Assembly: GCA_024695815.1 (NCBI GenBank)
Contig: JAILHK010000010.1
Coordinates: 1 to 64,000, forward strand
DNA from: Prevotella sp.
GTDB lineage: Bacteria; Bacteroidota; Bacteroidia; Bacteroidales; Bacteroidaceae
DNA length: 64,000 bases
Direction of reading: 5' to 3'
Each line of letters opens with the position of its first letter. The first letter of the stretch is position 1. The position numbers and the translations under genes are program-made. The notes below the pieces were generated by a model that was not told the DNA's origin, did no database searches, and worked only from the letters and a program-made list of their open reading frames with translations. Positions 62,901 to 64,000 of the stretch are shown one piece after another.

Positions 62901-63220
62901 ATCTGCACCTCGGCAATGGTCTGACTGTCGTCTTTCAGGGTCACCACAAAGCGTCTGCGGTCTTTGATGGGCAGCAGCTGTGTCTTACAGCCCACATAGG
63001 ATATTTTCAGCATGTTGTCCACGTTCTTCACCTGCAGTGAGAAGTTACCGTTGAAGTCGGTCACGGTCGATGTGATGATGCGTCCGCCCTTGTCCTGTTC
63101 CACGATGGTGGCACCAATACACTCGCCATCAGGAGCCATGACCTGTCCGGTAATCATCGTCTGTGCGGTGATACCGCCGACGCACATCATAAGTAGGGTT
63201 AATAATAGATATCGTTTCAT
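59912..63220 (-). CDS. SusC-family TonB-dependent receptor, first pair
   Basis: An 1102-residue receptor: signal MKRYLLLTLLMMCVGGITAQ, carboxypeptidase-regulatory-like domain (MITGQVMAPDGECIGATIV), plug with LQGRIAGLDIVANSGD, LRVRGTTSINSNSEPLILLND, IEDITVLKDGAACAIWGARGANG and ISIRTKKG, then the barrel ending in KYFTFGITVGL. It has GADGFNVPVRELSG between the two domains. It follows the fasciclin gene at the window's right edge by seven bases and precedes SusD by 15. Confidence 0.94.
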   Translation of the reverse strand: MKRYLLLTLLMMCVGGITAQTMITGQVMAPDGECIGATIVEQDKGGRIITSTVTDFNGNFSLQVKNVDNMLKISYVGCKTQLLPIKDRRRFVVTLKDDSQTIAEVQIKGKRRTGADGFNVPVRELSGAQQTISMKTFEGMSVASVDDALQGRIAGLDIVANSGDLGSGSSLRVRGTTSINSNSEPLILLNDIPFDSQIDASFDYNTASNDQFATLLNISPEDIEDITVLKDGAACAIWGARGANGIISIRTKKGVTGPTRVTYSYRLSGNWQPEGMKMLNGDDYTMLMKQAYFNRNQDEREANVPEFNYDPNFSEYEQFNNNTNWVKEVSQMGWTHDHSLSISGGGQKARFRASLGYYNQTGTVIEQQMDRFSTRMNLEYQVSERLKFTSDFSMTYTNNDRNYEQYYPATGSNIGLLDVAYRKLPNVGIYRQDNAGNNTGAYYNILPSSGLDASQKDLYNPIAVAHLAQNVQKNMRIIPTLRVQYDFIEPTDHQRLRYNGYVTFDIENYKINKFLPKEIVPTTWLNEQVNRSEEQENEGLSVMTDQNLTWMPNTGDNHSLMLYGSWQMTTGNSQSQRFVTFGSPSQAITDATAGANLRDLNSEQGQWRSMAVLGRLHYAYQGRYILDATIRWDGSTRFGSGNRWGTFPSLSGKWIISDEKFLKPWENWLSEFSLRAGWGVTGNMPDREYLYFARYNGSWGTGGNNYNGTPTIKPSSVKLTNLKWERSTSYNVGLNLGLFEDRFTADLNVYHRRTEDMLFKDQRIPGSSGFDYLSYINAGTMDNDGWELNINTTNLINMGKFTLDLNANLSNYKNTIKALDANVLDSYNGDFSYANGNYLSRVQINNSFGSIYGLRSHGVYQYDKWSEVEVPGVSGPNAPVARDKNGNVVFDSYHEPVPLYYAYGTTSARKFRGGDAIYEDVYKDGTIDELDVVYLGNCNPKLNGGFGFSLRYNKRLSLNCFFNFRYGNKVVNYARMYAENMYSNDNQCVSVNWRWRKDGDVTNMPRALYQDGRNWMGSDRFVEDGSFLRWKQLTVNYTLDPKLVKRVGLSQTSLSFTLNNILTWTKYSGVDPEVGYDSQGICADWSKTPRSKYFTFGITVGL

Positions 63221-63227
63221 GTTTCTT

Positions 63228-64000
63228 TTATTCTGGGATTAAGGCACGATCAATGAGGTGGATCACAGACTGCGACGAGCTGACCATCTGCGTGGCGTTG
63301 CGATAGTCGCTGTTGTTCACGATGAAGTCACGACTCTGCAGGTTATACAGTCCGGGCGTTTTTACCACATGGGCACGATGGCCCTGTGCATCGGTGAAGG
63401 TGAGGTTCTGACCGTCGCCGCTGACACTGATTTTCTGGAAGCGGCCGCTGTTAGAGCGGGCTGCCGTTTCGAAGGTCAGCGCAGCAAAGGGTCGGCTGTC
63501 CACATAGGTTGAGTTGTCGATGAAATGGTACTGAAGGAAACGTATCAGTCTGACAGCCCACTGGCGCTGCACGTCCACATCGGTTTGCTGGGCTATCTCG
63601 CTCCAGGTATGCAGCGTCGGGTCGGCGGCAAAGGCAGCATCGACGGCATCGTTGGTGGGCACCAGCACCGTGTACTGGAAGTTGGCAAACGAAGAAACCA
63701 CGTTGCCCAGTCCCGACGAGGACGAGGTGCGGTTGAGCGTAAAAATGCTTTTGATCTCGGGGTCGTTCTGGAACGTGCGGAACACCATGTCGTCTCCGTT
63801 CAGCAGTTCGAAGAACTTGGCGTACTCGGCATGCGCCTGCAGGTTGGTATAGACCGAATTGACTGGATCCTGCAACACGCGATCCACGATATAGCAGCGA
63901 CCGTTGTCCGTGTCATAACGTCTTATCTGATGGGCATCGGCCACCTGTTGCTCGGTGTCGCCGCCACCCGTGGCGGTCATCTGCTCGCCGGCACCGCTGA
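63228..64000 (-). CDS. fasciclin-domain protein, N-terminus cut off
   Basis: The frame is open to the right window edge, so the start and signal peptide lie outside; the 257 visible codons are the C-terminal part. A FAS1 domain is clear: FANFQYTVLVPTNDAVDAAFAAD, IRFLQYHFIDNSTYVDSRP and SQSVIHLIDRALIPE at the end. It is upstream of the first SusC gene by seven bases, so it is in the same operon. The third fasciclin protein of this operon. Confidence 0.85.
   Translation of the reverse strand, partial: SGAGEQMTATGGGDTEQQVADAHQIRRYDTDNGRCYIVDRVLQDPVNSVYTNLQAHAEYAKFFELLNGDDMVFRTFQNDPEIKSIFTLNRTSSSSGLGNVVSSFANFQYTVLVPTNDAVDAAFAADPTLHTWSEIAQQTDVDVQRQWAVRLIRFLQYHFIDNSTYVDSRPFAALTFETAARSNSGRFQKISVSGDGQNLTFTDAQGHRAHVVKTPGLYNLQSRDFIVNNSDYRNATQMVSSSQSVIHLIDRALIPE

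Overview
The window looks like a chromosome segment of a gut- or rumen-type Bacteroidales, most likely of the Prevotella group. The grounds are SusC/SusD-type nutrient uptake genes, a hybrid two-component glycan sensor, many secreted glycoside hydrolases, ECF sigma factors, lipoprotein signals, and repeated matches upstream of genes to the Bacteroidetes promoter (TTTG, about 19-21 bases, then TAnnTTTG). No rRNA, tRNA, CRISPR array or insertion sequence was recognised. The genus is inferred; the phylum is well supported.

Layout. 1-5.1 kb: a pectin-related locus with a SusC receptor (3' end outside the window), a GH28 polygalacturonase-like enzyme and a divergent DUF2264 protein. 5.1-6.35 kb: a small AT-rich lipoprotein gene between two related repeat elements. 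6.35-9.7 kb: a TonB receptor plus DUF4374 lipoprotein pair resembling XusA/XusB siderophore uptake. 9.9-16.3 kb: housekeeping genes (xerD, aroQ, an O-methyltransferase, rbfA, a LolC/E-like permease, dusB, dprA, a thioesterase). 16.4-23 kb: two GH51 arabinofuranosidases and an endonuclease/exonuclease/phosphatase-family protein. 23-28.7 kb: a small Cys/His-rich membrane protein, a TonB receptor and a large Dna2/Upf1-like nuclease-helicase in one apparent operon. 28.8-31.4 kb: a DUF3332 lipoprotein, then an ECF sigma factor with a C-terminal membrane segment overlapping an unknown lipoprotein gene.

31.5-50 kb is a galactoside-directed locus. It holds a broken GH92 gene, three paralogous clan GH-D (alpha-galactosidase-like) enzymes, a classical GH36 alpha-galactosidase, a sialate O-acetylesterase-like SGNH esterase, an FG-GAP protein and a 1324-residue hybrid two-component regulator that probably controls the locus. 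50.2-64 kb is one long leftward operon with two SusC/SusD pairs and three fasciclin-domain proteins; its 5' end lies beyond the window.

The most unusual signal is non-coding. At several places short cores repeat at exactly 21 or 22 bp, that is two helical turns, three to five times. Two five-copy arrays (22 bp) flank the small lipoprotein gene near 5.6 kb. Two three-copy arrays (21 bp) flank the sigma-factor/lipoprotein module at 29.5-31.4 kb. The cores are short palindromes whose sequence differs between arrays, and individual cores are exactly inverted without loss of phase. A second notable item is the GH92 pseudogene, whose 3' end is the tail of a DUF2264 gene closely matching the intact one at 5.1 kb.
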